A program made the position numbers and the translations under genes. Below, one piece after another: positions 22,923 to 30,259 of a DNA stretch of 30,259 nt. The stretch spans positions 1 through 30,259 of the forward strand of contig CAZUUJ010000045.1 in the NCBI GenBank assembly GCA_964623625.1, in the 5' to 3' direction. The stretch comes from CAZLGM01 sp964623625. GTDB lineage: Bacteria > Desulfobacterota > Desulfobulbia > Desulfobulbales > Desulfocapsaceae. The notes under the pieces are model-generated. The model worked only from the letters and a program-made list of their open reading frames with translations, searched no databases and was not told where the DNA came from. How positions within the stretch are numbered: the first letter of the stretch is position 1; each line of letters opens with the position of its first letter.

Positions 22923-24752
22923 TTATTCTCCCGGTTTATCTGCCAAACTCTCTTTGTACGTTTTGTTTGTAAACAGCTTGATCTGCTGCCTGTAATAACT
23001 TCTCTTTTTCGGATCGGCCCTGATCGCTTCTGTTTCAGTCATCAGCGCTTCTTCCAGATAGCCGTTTGCCCAATAGGCGGTTGCCAGGGTGTCAAGCACA
23101 TGGCCTCTGGGTTCAATGATTGCCGCTGTTCTGGCAAGGGTCAACGCTTTCGCTGGGTCCCGAAGCATAAGATCCTCACTGGTCAACAACAGCCAGGCAA
23201 GATTGTTGAGAACCATCGGGTTTGCCGGTTCAAGCTCGAGAACTTTTTCATAGGCGGCCTTGGCATGCTTTTCCATCTTTTTTCCCAGCATGATGTCGCC
23301 CGATAACCGCAGCCACAGGGGGTTGTTCGGTTCCTGCTTGATTTTTCTGGCTACGATGGCTTCGGTATATTTTTGTTCGTATTGGTCAATAAAGCCTTTT
23401 TTAGGGATTTGAAATGTAGCGGTCACCCCTAATGCCAGCACAAGGACAAAGACCAGCAGGCTGACCGAAACTTTTCTGTTATGGCGACTGACCCAGCTAT
23501 GACTTTGTTCGCAACGTTTGAGGTAGTCGATTCTCTCACCTAGGGAGAAATGGTGCCAGTTAGGCTGATCCTTGGAGTTGCCGCTGATCACTGCCAGCTT
23601 TTCAAACGCCGAGATAAGGGCGCCGGAGCCGCCCATGGCGGTAAAAGAATAAATGTCCGCCTGTCGTTCGAAATTACGAATGAAGTAGCCGAACAGGAAT
23701 CGGAAATAGAGGAGCATAGTGACAAGAAGAGGCAGGCTGCAAAGCAAGGTGAGCAGTGTTTCCAGAGTCATGTCCGTCTTTTCGAGCAGCAGATAGAAGA
23801 AATCACGGGAGAGAACGAAATAGATGACCGGTTCGGAGAGAGCTCCGATTAAAAGTGAAAATCCACCTATGAGCAGAATGTACAGAAGCATGTGGAACCT
23901 CTTGATATGGCCTATTTCATGGGCCATTACACCTTTGAGTTCGGTAATGCTCATTGTCTCCAGTAAAGCTGGAGTGATAACGATGTAGCGCAGGCCGGGG
24001 ATCATCCCCATTACTCCGGCAGTCGGCACTCGGCCTTCGAAAAGGGGCCAGGTATACAGGTCGGCTTTGAAGTTGAGTGTCCGGCAGAAGCTGACAAGCT
24101 CACGCTTAACCAGGCTGTCCGGAAGTTGGGTGCATCCCCATAGTCTCCTGACCATCGGTGGGAAAAACAGCAAGACAAAGAAGAGGAAAATGGTAAAAGC
24201 GAACAGATCACCCCACTGGGAGTCGATAAGCGACTGAAGCCACGGCCAGGGCAGAAGAGTGAAGATATCGGTGAGCAGAGACAGGCCGATCCAGGGCAGG
24301 ACCACCGGCAGATTGATCCGAATGTTGTGCAGGATAAAATGGATGGTGCTTTGCTCTCCACCAAAAATCAACCGGTAGGTCCGATGGGAAACCATCCATA
24401 TGACGGTGAGAAAAAGCAGTAGAAGCACAAGACCGCCTATGTTGGTGATAGCGGGCAGGATGTCATTGAAGGGAAGAAAGGAGAGATAATACTTGGCGTC
24501 GCACAGGTGAAGTGCTGCTGTGAAAAAGATCAGGGCAACAAAGCTCAGTTTATTCTCCGCTTTAAAATAACCCGACGGTTGCGCTACCGTTACTTTGCTG
24601 AATGTAACGCGGGTCAGCTTGTGAAACCAGATGAGCAGGAAGAAAAAGAGCAGGCTATTGTATATTCCGGAAAACGCAGGCTCTTCAGGAACCGTATCGA
24701 TGGAAAACAGAAAGATTGCCGTGATGAAAATAAAGAGTTTGTTGTAAATCAA
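22923..24752 (-). CDS. M48-family membrane metallopeptidase with C-terminal TPR domain
   Basis: 609 aa. Several hydrophobic segments in the first 260 residues (IFITAIFLFSI, LVLLLLFLTVIWM, LFAFTIFLFFVLLFF) are membrane helices. The zinc site HEIGH is near residue 280 (VMAHEIGHIKRFH), and the third ligand is in RNFERQADIYSF near 362. A further membrane helix lies near 435 (VSLLVFVLVLALGVTATF). Residues 470-600 form TPR repeats (AYEKVLELEPANPMVLNNLA, TLATAYWANGYLEEAL). The layout suggests a membrane protease with a periplasmic or cytoplasmic protein-binding domain. The start is uncertain: TTG at 24752 is the first start codon, no Shine-Dalgarno is visible, and the frame stays open to 24812. Confidence 0.85.
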   Translation of the reverse strand: MIYNKLFIFITAIFLFSIDTVPEEPAFSGIYNSLLFFFLLIWFHKLTRVTFSKVTVAQPSGYFKAENKLSFVALIFFTAALHLCDAKYYLSFLPFNDILPAITNIGGLVLLLLFLTVIWMVSHRTYRLIFGGEQSTIHFILHNIRINLPVVLPWIGLSLLTDIFTLLPWPWLQSLIDSQWGDLFAFTIFLFFVLLFFPPMVRRLWGCTQLPDSLVKRELVSFCRTLNFKADLYTWPLFEGRVPTAGVMGMIPGLRYIVITPALLETMSITELKGVMAHEIGHIKRFHMLLYILLIGGFSLLIGALSEPVIYFVLSRDFFYLLLEKTDMTLETLLTLLCSLPLLVTMLLYFRFLFGYFIRNFERQADIYSFTAMGGSGALISAFEKLAVISGNSKDQPNWHHFSLGERIDYLKRCEQSHSWVSRHNRKVSVSLLVFVLVLALGVTATFQIPKKGFIDQYEQKYTEAIVARKIKQEPNNPLWLRLSGDIMLGKKMEKHAKAAYEKVLELEPANPMVLNNLAWLLLTSEDLMLRDPAKALTLARTAAIIEPRGHVLDTLATAYWANGYLEEALMTETEAIRADPKKRSYYRQQIKLFTNKTYKESLADKPGE

Positions 24753-24877
24753 AAGAGATTGTATGAGCTGAAAAAGAAAGCGAACCGGAAGGTCCGGAAT
24801 AGCTGCTGACCGTTACAAATAATAATTGAGAACACCTGCAGAAACCAATCTGATCACCCCTAAACAGCAGCTTATGG

Positions 24878-25035
24878 GAGGAAGTCGGTTGCTTGCCAGG
24901 CTTGCCTCCGGTCAGGAATCACTGGTGGTCAGATATCTTCAAACCAAGGTTGTTGATTAATGAACCATATTTCATGCTTTTTTTTCAATGAATATGTGAT
25001 TCTTGAAATCCTCCTGTCAAGCAACCGACTTCCTC
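24878..25035. repeat. 158-bp inverted-repeat element in the intergenic region
   Basis: GAGGAAGTCGGTTGCTTG (24878-24895) is the exact reverse complement of 25018-25035, and the arms extend inward to about 23 bp with one mismatch. Inside is a second hairpin (CATATTTCA...TGAATATG). CTGTCAAG-14-CTTGACAG overlaps the right arm. No ORF is inside. It could be a MITE, a transposon remnant or a small RNA. The rest of the region 24753-25127 holds nothing else I can name. Confidence 0.6.
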
Positions 25036-25127
25036 TTGACAGTCTGTTGAGTTTTGGTGGTAATTAGGAAACGAATATATAGCGTTAATCAGCCCGACTG
25101 ACAATAGGCGACTGTAATTTTTTTTTA

Positions 25128-25159
25128 TTGACAACAGCACCTGTATTTTTTTATATAGT
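25128..25159 (+). promoter_or_regulatory. Promoter of tRNA-Met
   Basis: TTGACA at 25128-25133 is consensus. TTATAT (25151-25156) at 17-bp spacing, or the overlapping TATAGT (25154-25159), serves as -10. The tRNA begins about 18 bp downstream. Confidence 0.65.
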
Positions 25160-25176
25160 AAGTTTTACTGCCGGAA

Positions 25177-25253
25177 GGGCGCATAGCTCAGTTGGCTAGA
25201 GCCACCGGCTCATAACCGGTCGGTCGTAGGTTCAAGTCCTACTGCGCCCACCA
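25177..25253 (+). tRNA. tRNA-Met (CAU anticodon)
   Basis: Full cloverleaf: acceptor GGGCGCA/TGCGCCC, D-arm AGCTCAGTTGGCTAGAGC, anticodon arm ACCGG-CTCATAA-CCGGT, T-arm GTAGG-TTCAAGT-CCTAC, discriminator A and encoded CCA. The acceptor stem is fully paired, so it is not an initiator tRNA. An elongator Met identity is most likely; the lysidine-modified Ile2 tRNA shares the CAU anticodon and cannot be excluded by eye. Confidence 0.9.
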
Positions 25254-25391
25254 TGAAGCCTGGAAAATGAACAAATAAAACCTGTTTCTTGAAAACACAA
25301 AAAAAGTTACCAGATATAATCGGGGAGCGATACCTTCCCGGTGAAGTGAGAATCATACCGTTCCGAAAAGCCGGACCGGGTAAGATGGAAT

Positions 25392-25428
25392 AAGGCACAT
25401 CCCGCAGGGAATGTGCCTTTTTTTTGTT
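25392..25428 (+). terminator. Rho-independent terminator
   Basis: AAGGCACAT pairs with ATGTGCCTT, followed by a T-run of ten or so. It lies between the tRNA and the Nif3-family gene and ends the tRNA transcript. Confidence 0.8.
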
Positions 25429-25453
25429 AAAATCACAATGTTTTCGGGAGTGT

Positions 25454-26281
25454 ATGACGGTTAAGACCGCTGATATTCTGACGGCAATTGATGAGCTGGC
25501 TCCATTTGACTTGGCTGAAGAGTGGGACAATGTCGGTCTGTTGGTTGGCAGTGCAGAAAGGGATGTTTTATCGATATTGATCGGCCTTGATTTGACCGGT
25601 GACCTGCTCGATGAAGCAGTGGAATCAGGGGCTGATACCATTGTCAGCCACCATCCCATGATTTTTCGACCACTGTCGGCCATTCGTTTAGACCAGCATA
25701 TCGGTAGACTGCTTGAGAAGGCTGTTACCAACCGAATAACCGTTATCGGCTGTCATACCAATCTTGACTCGGTCTCAGGTGGTGTAAGCGATGCTCTGGG
25801 TCAACTCCTCGGTTTGACGAATTTGCGCCCCCTCCAGCCTGTGGAATGCAGTACCAAACCCGGTTCCGGTATGGGGAGAATAGGTGAGTATGAGATGCCC
25901 CTGTCCGGTAGGGAGTTCATCACCAAGCTGTTAGAAGCGCTTGGCCTTGACGGGGTTCAGGTCGCCGGCCGACTACCGAAGCAAATAAGGACAATTGGGC
26001 TGTGCGGCGGCTCAGGGTCCGAACTTGCCAGGATAGCATATGAAAAGGGGTCCGACTGCTATCTTACCGCGGAAATCAAACACTCAACCGCTCGCTGGGC
26101 GGAAGAAAAGGGCTTTTGCGTAATTGACGGTACTCATTACGGTACCGAGCAGCCGGTTGTCGCAGGATTTGCTGAAAAACTGGTTGATTATAAAAAGAAA
26201 AAGGGTTGGTCGATTGATGTAAACGTCAGTAGAAGACAATGTCCGCCCTTTCAACTGATCAGGGGCGATCAGATATTTTAA
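25454..26281 (+). CDS. Nif3-like dinuclear metal-centre protein (YbgI/YqfO family)
   Basis: 275 aa from the ATG at 25454 (GGAG 5 nt upstream); a TTG at 25424 inside the terminator is rejected. Family landmarks: EEWDNVGLLVG (about 27-37), VSHHPMIFRPL (metal ligands), GCHTNLDSVSGG, GLCGGSGSEL, DCYLTAEIKH and IDGTHYGTEQP near the C-terminus. These place the two-metal site seen in the Nif3 toroid hexamers. The biochemical role is not settled (often annotated as GTP cyclohydrolase I type 2 homolog). The following gene starts 47 bp after its stop, and the pair Nif3 plus zinc-ribbon protein recurs in deltaproteobacteria. Confidence 0.9.
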   Translation: MTVKTADILTAIDELAPFDLAEEWDNVGLLVGSAERDVLSILIGLDLTGDLLDEAVESGADTIVSHHPMIFRPLSAIRLDQHIGRLLEKAVTNRITVIGCHTNLDSVSGGVSDALGQLLGLTNLRPLQPVECSTKPGSGMGRIGEYEMPLSGREFITKLLEALGLDGVQVAGRLPKQIRTIGLCGGSGSELARIAYEKGSDCYLTAEIKHSTARWAEEKGFCVIDGTHYGTEQPVVAGFAEKLVDYKKKKGWSIDVNVSRRQCPPFQLIRGDQIF

Positions 26282-26328
26282 AAGATAAGGAATCGTTGAG
26301 AATAGAATCACTTTTACAGGAGAATGGC

Positions 26329-27036
26329 GTGAATGAGCATATAACCAAGCTGGTATCATTGCAGGCAATTGACCTCGAGATTGACGCGATCGATAATAAA
26401 ATCAAAGAAGAACAGAGTGCATTGGATGAACGCAGTGTCGCTCTTGCCGCTCGTGAAACAGAAATCGGAGAGCTTAGGCAGAAGATTGAAGAGATCGAGA
26501 AGGAGAGGAGAATACTCGAGGCCGAAATGAGTGATGACCTGTTGCGTGTAAAAGACCGTCAATCGAAAATGATGCAGGTTCAGACCGCCAGGGAACAGAG
26601 TGCTCTTTTAAAAGAGATTGAGGATGGCAAAAGAAACATTAAGGAGTCGGAAGAGAAAATTGTCTCAATGATGGTGGAATCTGAAGAGCTTACCGGCCGG
26701 GTTGAAGAACAATCAAATGTTTTAAAAGGCGAAAAGGAGTTATTATCCGAAGAGACCGACAGCGTCCGAAAAACCATTGCTAAAATCAATAAAGGGAAGA
26801 AGACAAAGACAAATAATCGGACCAAAGAGTCGAAAAAAATCGACGAGCCGCTGCTGAAAAAATACGATACCTTGCGGAGACGGCGAAACGGGCTGGCGGT
26901 TGTCCGCGTTAATGACAGCGTCTGTCAAGGCTGCTATATGGCCCTGCCGCCTCAGCGATACAACATGATTCTTAAGGGTGACGGCATTTATGAGTGCCCG
27001 ACATGTCAGCGGATTGTCTATTATCAACCGGACTAG
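26329..27036 (+). CDS. Coiled-coil C4 zinc-ribbon protein (CT398-like)
   Basis: 235 aa from the GTG at 26329, chosen because AGGAG lies just upstream and because the family begins directly with 'LVSLQAIDLEID'. An ATG at 26239 would overlap the Nif3 gene by 43 bp. A long antiparallel coiled coil fills residues about 5-165 (Glu/Lys-rich heptads). A basic linker (KGKKTKTNNRTKES) follows, then a C4 zinc ribbon: C-x2-C in VCQGCYMALPP and C-x2-C in ECPTCQRIVYY. The family is thought to bind nucleic acid or RNA-polymerase-related partners, with no established function. Its stop TAG lies inside a large inverted repeat. Confidence 0.85.
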   Translation: MNEHITKLVSLQAIDLEIDAIDNKIKEEQSALDERSVALAARETEIGELRQKIEEIEKERRILEAEMSDDLLRVKDRQSKMMQVQTAREQSALLKEIEDGKRNIKESEEKIVSMMVESEELTGRVEEQSNVLKGEKELLSEETDSVRKTIAKINKGKKTKTNNRTKESKKIDEPLLKKYDTLRRRRNGLAVVRVNDSVCQGCYMALPPQRYNMILKGDGIYECPTCQRIVYYQPD

Positions 27037-27120
27037 GAGGCTGTCCGAGAATGGACTTTTCTCCTACTCTTCGTTATTTGAGAAAAAAGTTCTATTCTCG
27101 GACAACCTCCTAGCTTTTTT
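27033..27120 (+). terminator. Long inverted repeat over the stop codon, terminator-like
   Basis: CTAGGAGGCTGTCCGAGAAT (from 27033) pairs with its near-complement ending at 27113, 20 of 21 positions, and the pairing continues with gaps to a stem of about 30 bp. The loop is about 16 nt. TTTTTT follows (27115-27120). It may terminate the operon, but its size suggests a small mobile element (MITE). Confidence 0.6.
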
Positions 27121-27154
27121 CTTTACACTTCTTACTTTTCCTTGTTGAATATCT

Positions 27155-27602
27155 GAATGGAGTGGGCGTATGATCACTCAGACACTGAATGTGCCTGGGA
27201 GGAAAGTCCGAACTTCGCAGGGCAGGATGGTTCGTAACACGAACACCGGGTGACCGGTGGAAAGTGCCACAGAAAACAAACCGCCCGGTACTGCCGGGTA
27301 AGGGTGAAACGGCGAGGTAAGAGCTCACCGCTTCCATGGCGACATGGAAGGCACGGCAAACCCCATCTGAAGCAAGACCAAATAGGAAGGCGTCCCACAG
27401 ACGGCCCGTCTGATGCCTTCGGGTAGGTTGCAAGAGGTGCCGGGCAACCGGTATCCGAAGTGAAATGATCATAGCCCACCACTCAGTTTGACAGATAGAC
27501 ATTTTTTAAAGTTGAGCGAGCAGGATACAAGAAAAAAAGGTAACGGCATGTCTGTCAAACTGAGTGGTGGATACAGAATTCGGCTTATAACCCACTCCAT
27601 TC
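27155..27602 (+). ncRNA. rnpB: RNase P RNA, type A
   Basis: P1 is formed by GAATGGAGTGGG (27155) and its exact complement CCCACTCCATTC (27591-27602). GAGGAAAGTCCG, the CAGAAAACAAACCGCC segment, GGTAAGGGTGAAACGG, GGCAAACCCCATC and ACAGAATTCGGCTTATA are the universal core. This RNA is the catalytic subunit that trims tRNA 5' leaders. At 448 nt it is longer than most type A RNAs. The extra length is a P19-position hairpin with 20-bp perfect arms (27476-27495 and 27551-27570) and a 55-nt loop. A T-run (27605-27610) follows P1 as terminator. Confidence 0.95.
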
Positions 27603-27740
27603 TTTTTTGTTCTCATCCTCAAAGCGAGTAACAGACCAGCCTCCAAACGATCAATGGCCGCAACCGACAATTTTCCTGAATCCGTGATCATTTAAGTTTA
27701 ATACAGTAGGATCAGTGATATTGTATTATATCAATGTATT

Positions 27741-28940
27741 ATGAGCTTAAACAATAATCTTCGTCACGGATTCAACAATATCCCAGCAGCCGCAATAATA
27801 CCAGCCGCCGGAAGCGGCAGCCGGATGGGTCTTCAGGAACCGAAGCAATACTGCCTGCTGGCTGGAGAACCTCTTCTGGTTCATACCGTTCGCCCGTTTT
27901 TTCAGAGCCGTTCCATCAAGACGGTTGTCGTTGTCGTTCCTGCCGCCTGGATGGAACAGACCAACAAGATGTTTCACAACTATCTGGAAACTACGGACAA
28001 TCTCCTGGTGGTGGAGGGTGGTAAGAGAAGGCAGGACTCCGTCCAGTTGGGCATCAGGAGACTGCCGAAAGACACAGAGATCGTTCTTGTACATGATGGG
28101 GCAAGACCACTTATCACAACAGAACTCATCGATCGCTGTTATCAACACTGTTTAGAATATGGCGCAGTGATTGCAGCTGTGCCGGTGAAAGATACCGTCA
28201 AGCAGTGCGGGCAGGATAATCGTATTACACAGACCATCCCCCGGGATGATCTCTGGCAGGCCCAGACCCCGCAGGCCGCCCGTCTCTCTTTGTTAAAAAA
28301 GTGTTATGCCGACTATGGTGATCTTGATGTGACCGATGAAGCGTCGCTTCTTGAATTGGGATCAGTACCGGTCTATGTTGTTGAAGGGTCGGAGAAGAAT
28401 ATAAAGGTCACCCGTCAGGAGGATTTGGTTATCGCCGAAAAGCTCATGGAGTCTGAAAAAAAGGAAAAACGGATCGGACATGGATATGATGCCCATCGTT
28501 TTACGGATGGCAGAAAACTCATTTTAGGTGGTGTGGAGATACCGTATGAGTACGGGCTGGCAGGGCACTCGGACGCGGATGTTTTGTGTCATGCGGTGTG
28601 CGATGCTGTTCTGGGAGCGATCGGCCAGGGAGATATCGGCAGCCATTTCCCCGATTCCGATGACCGATACAAAGACATTTCATCCCTTGTACTCCTTGAG
28701 TCGGTTATCCGTCTTGCCGATTCCAGGGGGTATAGTGTCGTCAATATTGATGTGTCGGTTATCTGTCAGAAGCCAAAGCTTGCGCCCTATCTTGCAACCA
28801 TGCGGCAAAATCTGGCAGGCTGCTGTCGGGTGGAAAATGATCGGATCAATATTAAAGCTACAACCACGGAAAAAATGGGTTTTATCGGCCGGCTGGAAGG
28901 TATCGGCTGTCATGTTGTAGTCCTGATGTGTGGCAACTGA
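27741..28940 (+). CDS. ispDF: Bifunctional IspD-IspF (MEP pathway)
   Basis: 399 aa. IspD half, residues about 15-235: IIPAAGSGSRMG (CTP binding), EPKQY, VHDGARPLI, and QTPQAARLSLL. IspF half from about 242: GHGYDAHRF (metal Asp and His), GHSDADVLCHAVCDAVLGAI, GDIGSHFPDSD, and the KATTTEKMGFIGRLEG end. It makes CDP-methylerythritol from MEP and CTP, and converts the phosphorylated product to the cyclodiphosphate, two non-adjacent steps of isoprenoid synthesis. Fused enzymes occur in alpha-, epsilon- and some deltaproteobacteria. The ATG has no clear Shine-Dalgarno. The M20 peptidase gene starts 36 bp later and is likely co-transcribed. Confidence 0.93.
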   Translation: MSLNNNLRHGFNNIPAAAIIPAAGSGSRMGLQEPKQYCLLAGEPLLVHTVRPFFQSRSIKTVVVVVPAAWMEQTNKMFHNYLETTDNLLVVEGGKRRQDSVQLGIRRLPKDTEIVLVHDGARPLITTELIDRCYQHCLEYGAVIAAVPVKDTVKQCGQDNRITQTIPRDDLWQAQTPQAARLSLLKKCYADYGDLDVTDEASLLELGSVPVYVVEGSEKNIKVTRQEDLVIAEKLMESEKKEKRIGHGYDAHRFTDGRKLILGGVEIPYEYGLAGHSDADVLCHAVCDAVLGAIGQGDIGSHFPDSDDRYKDISSLVLLESVIRLADSRGYSVVNIDVSVICQKPKLAPYLATMRQNLAGCCRVENDRINIKATTTEKMGFIGRLEGIGCHVVVLMCGN

Positions 28941-28976
28941 ATACGGAAATCGACAGACAATCTGAATCGGAAAAAA

Positions 28977-30134
28977 ATGAAAATACGACCTCTGCAAGTC
29001 AACCGAGAACGGCTGGCCAAAACATTCATGCGTCTCTGTGAGATTGATTCTCCTTCACGGCAGGAGGGTGAAATCGCCTCCTTTCTCTTGGATCGTCTCA
29101 AAGAGCTGGGAGCGGAGCATATTGTCGAAGATCTATCAGCACAGACAACCGGATCGCAAAGCGGAAACCTGATTGCCAGCTTCAGCGGAAATGTGTCGGA
29201 GGGAAAACCTGTGTTTTTCATCTGTCATATGGATACGGTCGAGCCAGGATGCGGCGTCGAGGTCGAACGGACCGGTGACCTGTTCACCAGTCGGGGAGAC
29301 ACGATTCTCGGCGGCGATGATAAGTCGGGTATTGCCGCCTTGCTGGAGGTCCTGCAGATCATCAGGGAGAGTACATTCAACTACCGTTCGTTCCAGCTGG
29401 TTTTGACAACCTGTGAAGAGATAGGACTGCTTGGTGCCAAGGCACTTGAACATAAACATATCCATGGGGAGTTCGGTTATGCTCTTGATTCAACCGGGAT
29501 AGACCGGATTGTTATCGGGGCACCGGCAGCAAATCGACTGCAAATAGCAATCAACGGAGTAGCGGCCCATGCCGGGCTTCATCCGGAGCAGGGAGTGAGC
29601 GCCATAGCTCTTGCGGCCAAGTCGATCTCGAAACTCTCACTCGGCAGACTCGATGAGCATTCAACCGCCAACATCGGTTGTATTAGCGGAGGTGTTGCTT
29701 CAAATATCATTCCTGACAAGGTTGTGATAGACGGTGAGGTCCGGTCCCATTCCGCTGAACTGCTGCTGTCCCACACGGAAGAAATAGAAACCACATTTGA
29801 GCAGGTGGTTGGCGATTTCCCCAAAAAGAAGATAAACGGTGGTGTGCGACCGTCGGTCAACATTGAGACCTGGCTTGAATATCCACAAATGATTTTTTCC
29901 ATGGACCATCCGGTGGTCGAGCATGTCCGGCTGGCTGGTCAGAGGCTTGGCCGAGATTTGAGATTTGAAATTGCCGGGGGCGGATCGGATGCCAATATCC
30001 TCAACAGCTTTGGTTTGCCAACAGTGATCATCGCCACAGGAATGACAAAGGTGCATACAACTGATGAATCGCTCAATCTTAATGATCTTGTCGGTTTAAC
30101 TGAGTTGCTTCTCGAACTGGTACGTTGCCCGTAA
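28977..30134 (+). CDS. M20-family zinc peptidase (peptidase T-like)
   Basis: 385 aa. Metal and catalytic motifs in order: FFICHMDTV (His and Asp, about 80-88), GGDDKSGIAAL (bridging Asp), TTCEEIGLLGA (catalytic and metal Glu), ALDSTG (Asp), and a C-terminal KVHTTDE with the metal His. The dimerisation domain lies between (AHAGLHPEQGVSAIALAAKS). The arrangement and the SRQEGE N-terminus match the PepT-like M20B branch, which removes N-terminal residues from small peptides. Carboxypeptidase or deacylase activity is possible in this superfamily. It is the last complete gene in the window. Confidence 0.88.
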   Translation: MKIRPLQVNRERLAKTFMRLCEIDSPSRQEGEIASFLLDRLKELGAEHIVEDLSAQTTGSQSGNLIASFSGNVSEGKPVFFICHMDTVEPGCGVEVERTGDLFTSRGDTILGGDDKSGIAALLEVLQIIRESTFNYRSFQLVLTTCEEIGLLGAKALEHKHIHGEFGYALDSTGIDRIVIGAPAANRLQIAINGVAAHAGLHPEQGVSAIALAAKSISKLSLGRLDEHSTANIGCISGGVASNIIPDKVVIDGEVRSHSAELLLSHTEEIETTFEQVVGDFPKKKINGGVRPSVNIETWLEYPQMIFSMDHPVVEHVRLAGQRLGRDLRFEIAGGGSDANILNSFGLPTVIIATGMTKVHTTDESLNLNDLVGLTELLLELVRCP

Positions 30135-30135
30135 T

Positions 30136-30259
30136 CTACAGCGGCTCGATGGACCTCTGTTCACCAATGGCCGAATCGATCTGTTTTCGGCTTGTTATAG
30201 TTGCTTCAAAACCATTGCACATATCTTGATTAACGAATATCATAGCACCTTCTTTTTTT
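30136..30259 (-). CDS. Possible C-terminus of a protein running off the right edge
   Basis: A minus-strand frame is open from the window edge to a TAG at 30136-30138. It reads KKEGA, then MIFVNQDMCNGFEATITSRK, then ends QRSIEPL. An internal ATG at 30243 has AAGAAGGTG upstream, so it could also be a 35-aa gene. It ends one base after the peptidase stop on the other strand. I do not recognise it. Confidence 0.3.
   Translation of the reverse strand, partial: KKEGAMIFVNQDMCNGFEATITSRKQIDSAIGEQRSIEPL

Noticed and set aside
25210..25731. 173-aa minus-strand frame ending in GAVGLEPTTDRL
   Set aside because: It is antisense to the Nif3 gene, the terminator and the tRNA; the end is the well-known false peptide from an antisense tRNA.
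27476..27495. First reading of rnpB as ending near 27490, with 27551-27602 as a decayed inverted copy
   Set aside because: CCCACTCCATTC at 27591-27602 is the exact P1 complement of the 5' end, and ACAGAATTCGGCTTATA precedes it; so the RNA runs to 27602 and the arms are an internal hairpin.
27110..27502. Minus-strand frames of 130 and 102 aa
   Set aside because: They are antisense to RNase P RNA.

Overview
The window looks like a chromosome segment of a Desulfobulbales-type (deltaproteobacterial) bacterium with a prophage or phage-like integrated element in its left 60 percent. The organism guess rests on the tmRNA tag (ADDYNHAVAA, close to the Desulfotalea-type tag as I remember it), a fused IspDF enzyme, a type A RNase P RNA and a Nif3 / zinc-ribbon / rnpB gene order. 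No database search was possible.

Element (1 to about 18,540-18,870). Leftward genes at the left edge: a terminase-small-subunit-like gene cut by the window edge, a Mor-like HTH protein and an unknown protein. A gene-poor, AT-rich, palindrome-rich stretch follows (1583-2166). Rightward genes then encode a small unknown protein, a sigma-like factor, a Cas4/RecB-like Fe-S nuclease, a Sak4-like ATPase, a DUF669 SSB-like protein, an ERCC4 nuclease, a RecD2-like helicase and a large primase-helicase. This is a complete phage-type recombination and replication module. A leftward operon (15,504 to 11,915) starts with a LexA-like autocleaving repressor and continues into three genes of unknown function, the usual place for genes expressed in the lysogen. 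A rightward integration cassette follows: a 64-aa protein, DUF2924, a large serine recombinase and a ParB-like HTH protein.

Two layers of element-wide control are visible. A 31-bp two-block motif occurs four times with identical spacing, each time pointing at the gene or operon that follows. A structured leader is found in front of both the sigma-like gene and the integration cassette; it has a 30-nt repeat with a compensatory base-pair change and a conserved downstream complement. The repressor's own promoter carries a perfect 7+7 palindrome between its -35 and -10 boxes.

Chromosome (about 18,870 to 30,259). tmRNA (ssrA) with its terminator, smpB, a GspE/PilB ATPase, nfo (endonuclease IV) and a TPR-carrying M48 membrane protease lie on the minus strand. 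A tRNA-Met, a Nif3-family protein, a C4 zinc-ribbon coiled-coil protein, rnpB with an enlarged P19 helix, ispDF and an M20 peptidase lie on the plus strand. Several intergenic inverted repeats in this part are unexplained by the genes and may be MITE-like or RNA structures.
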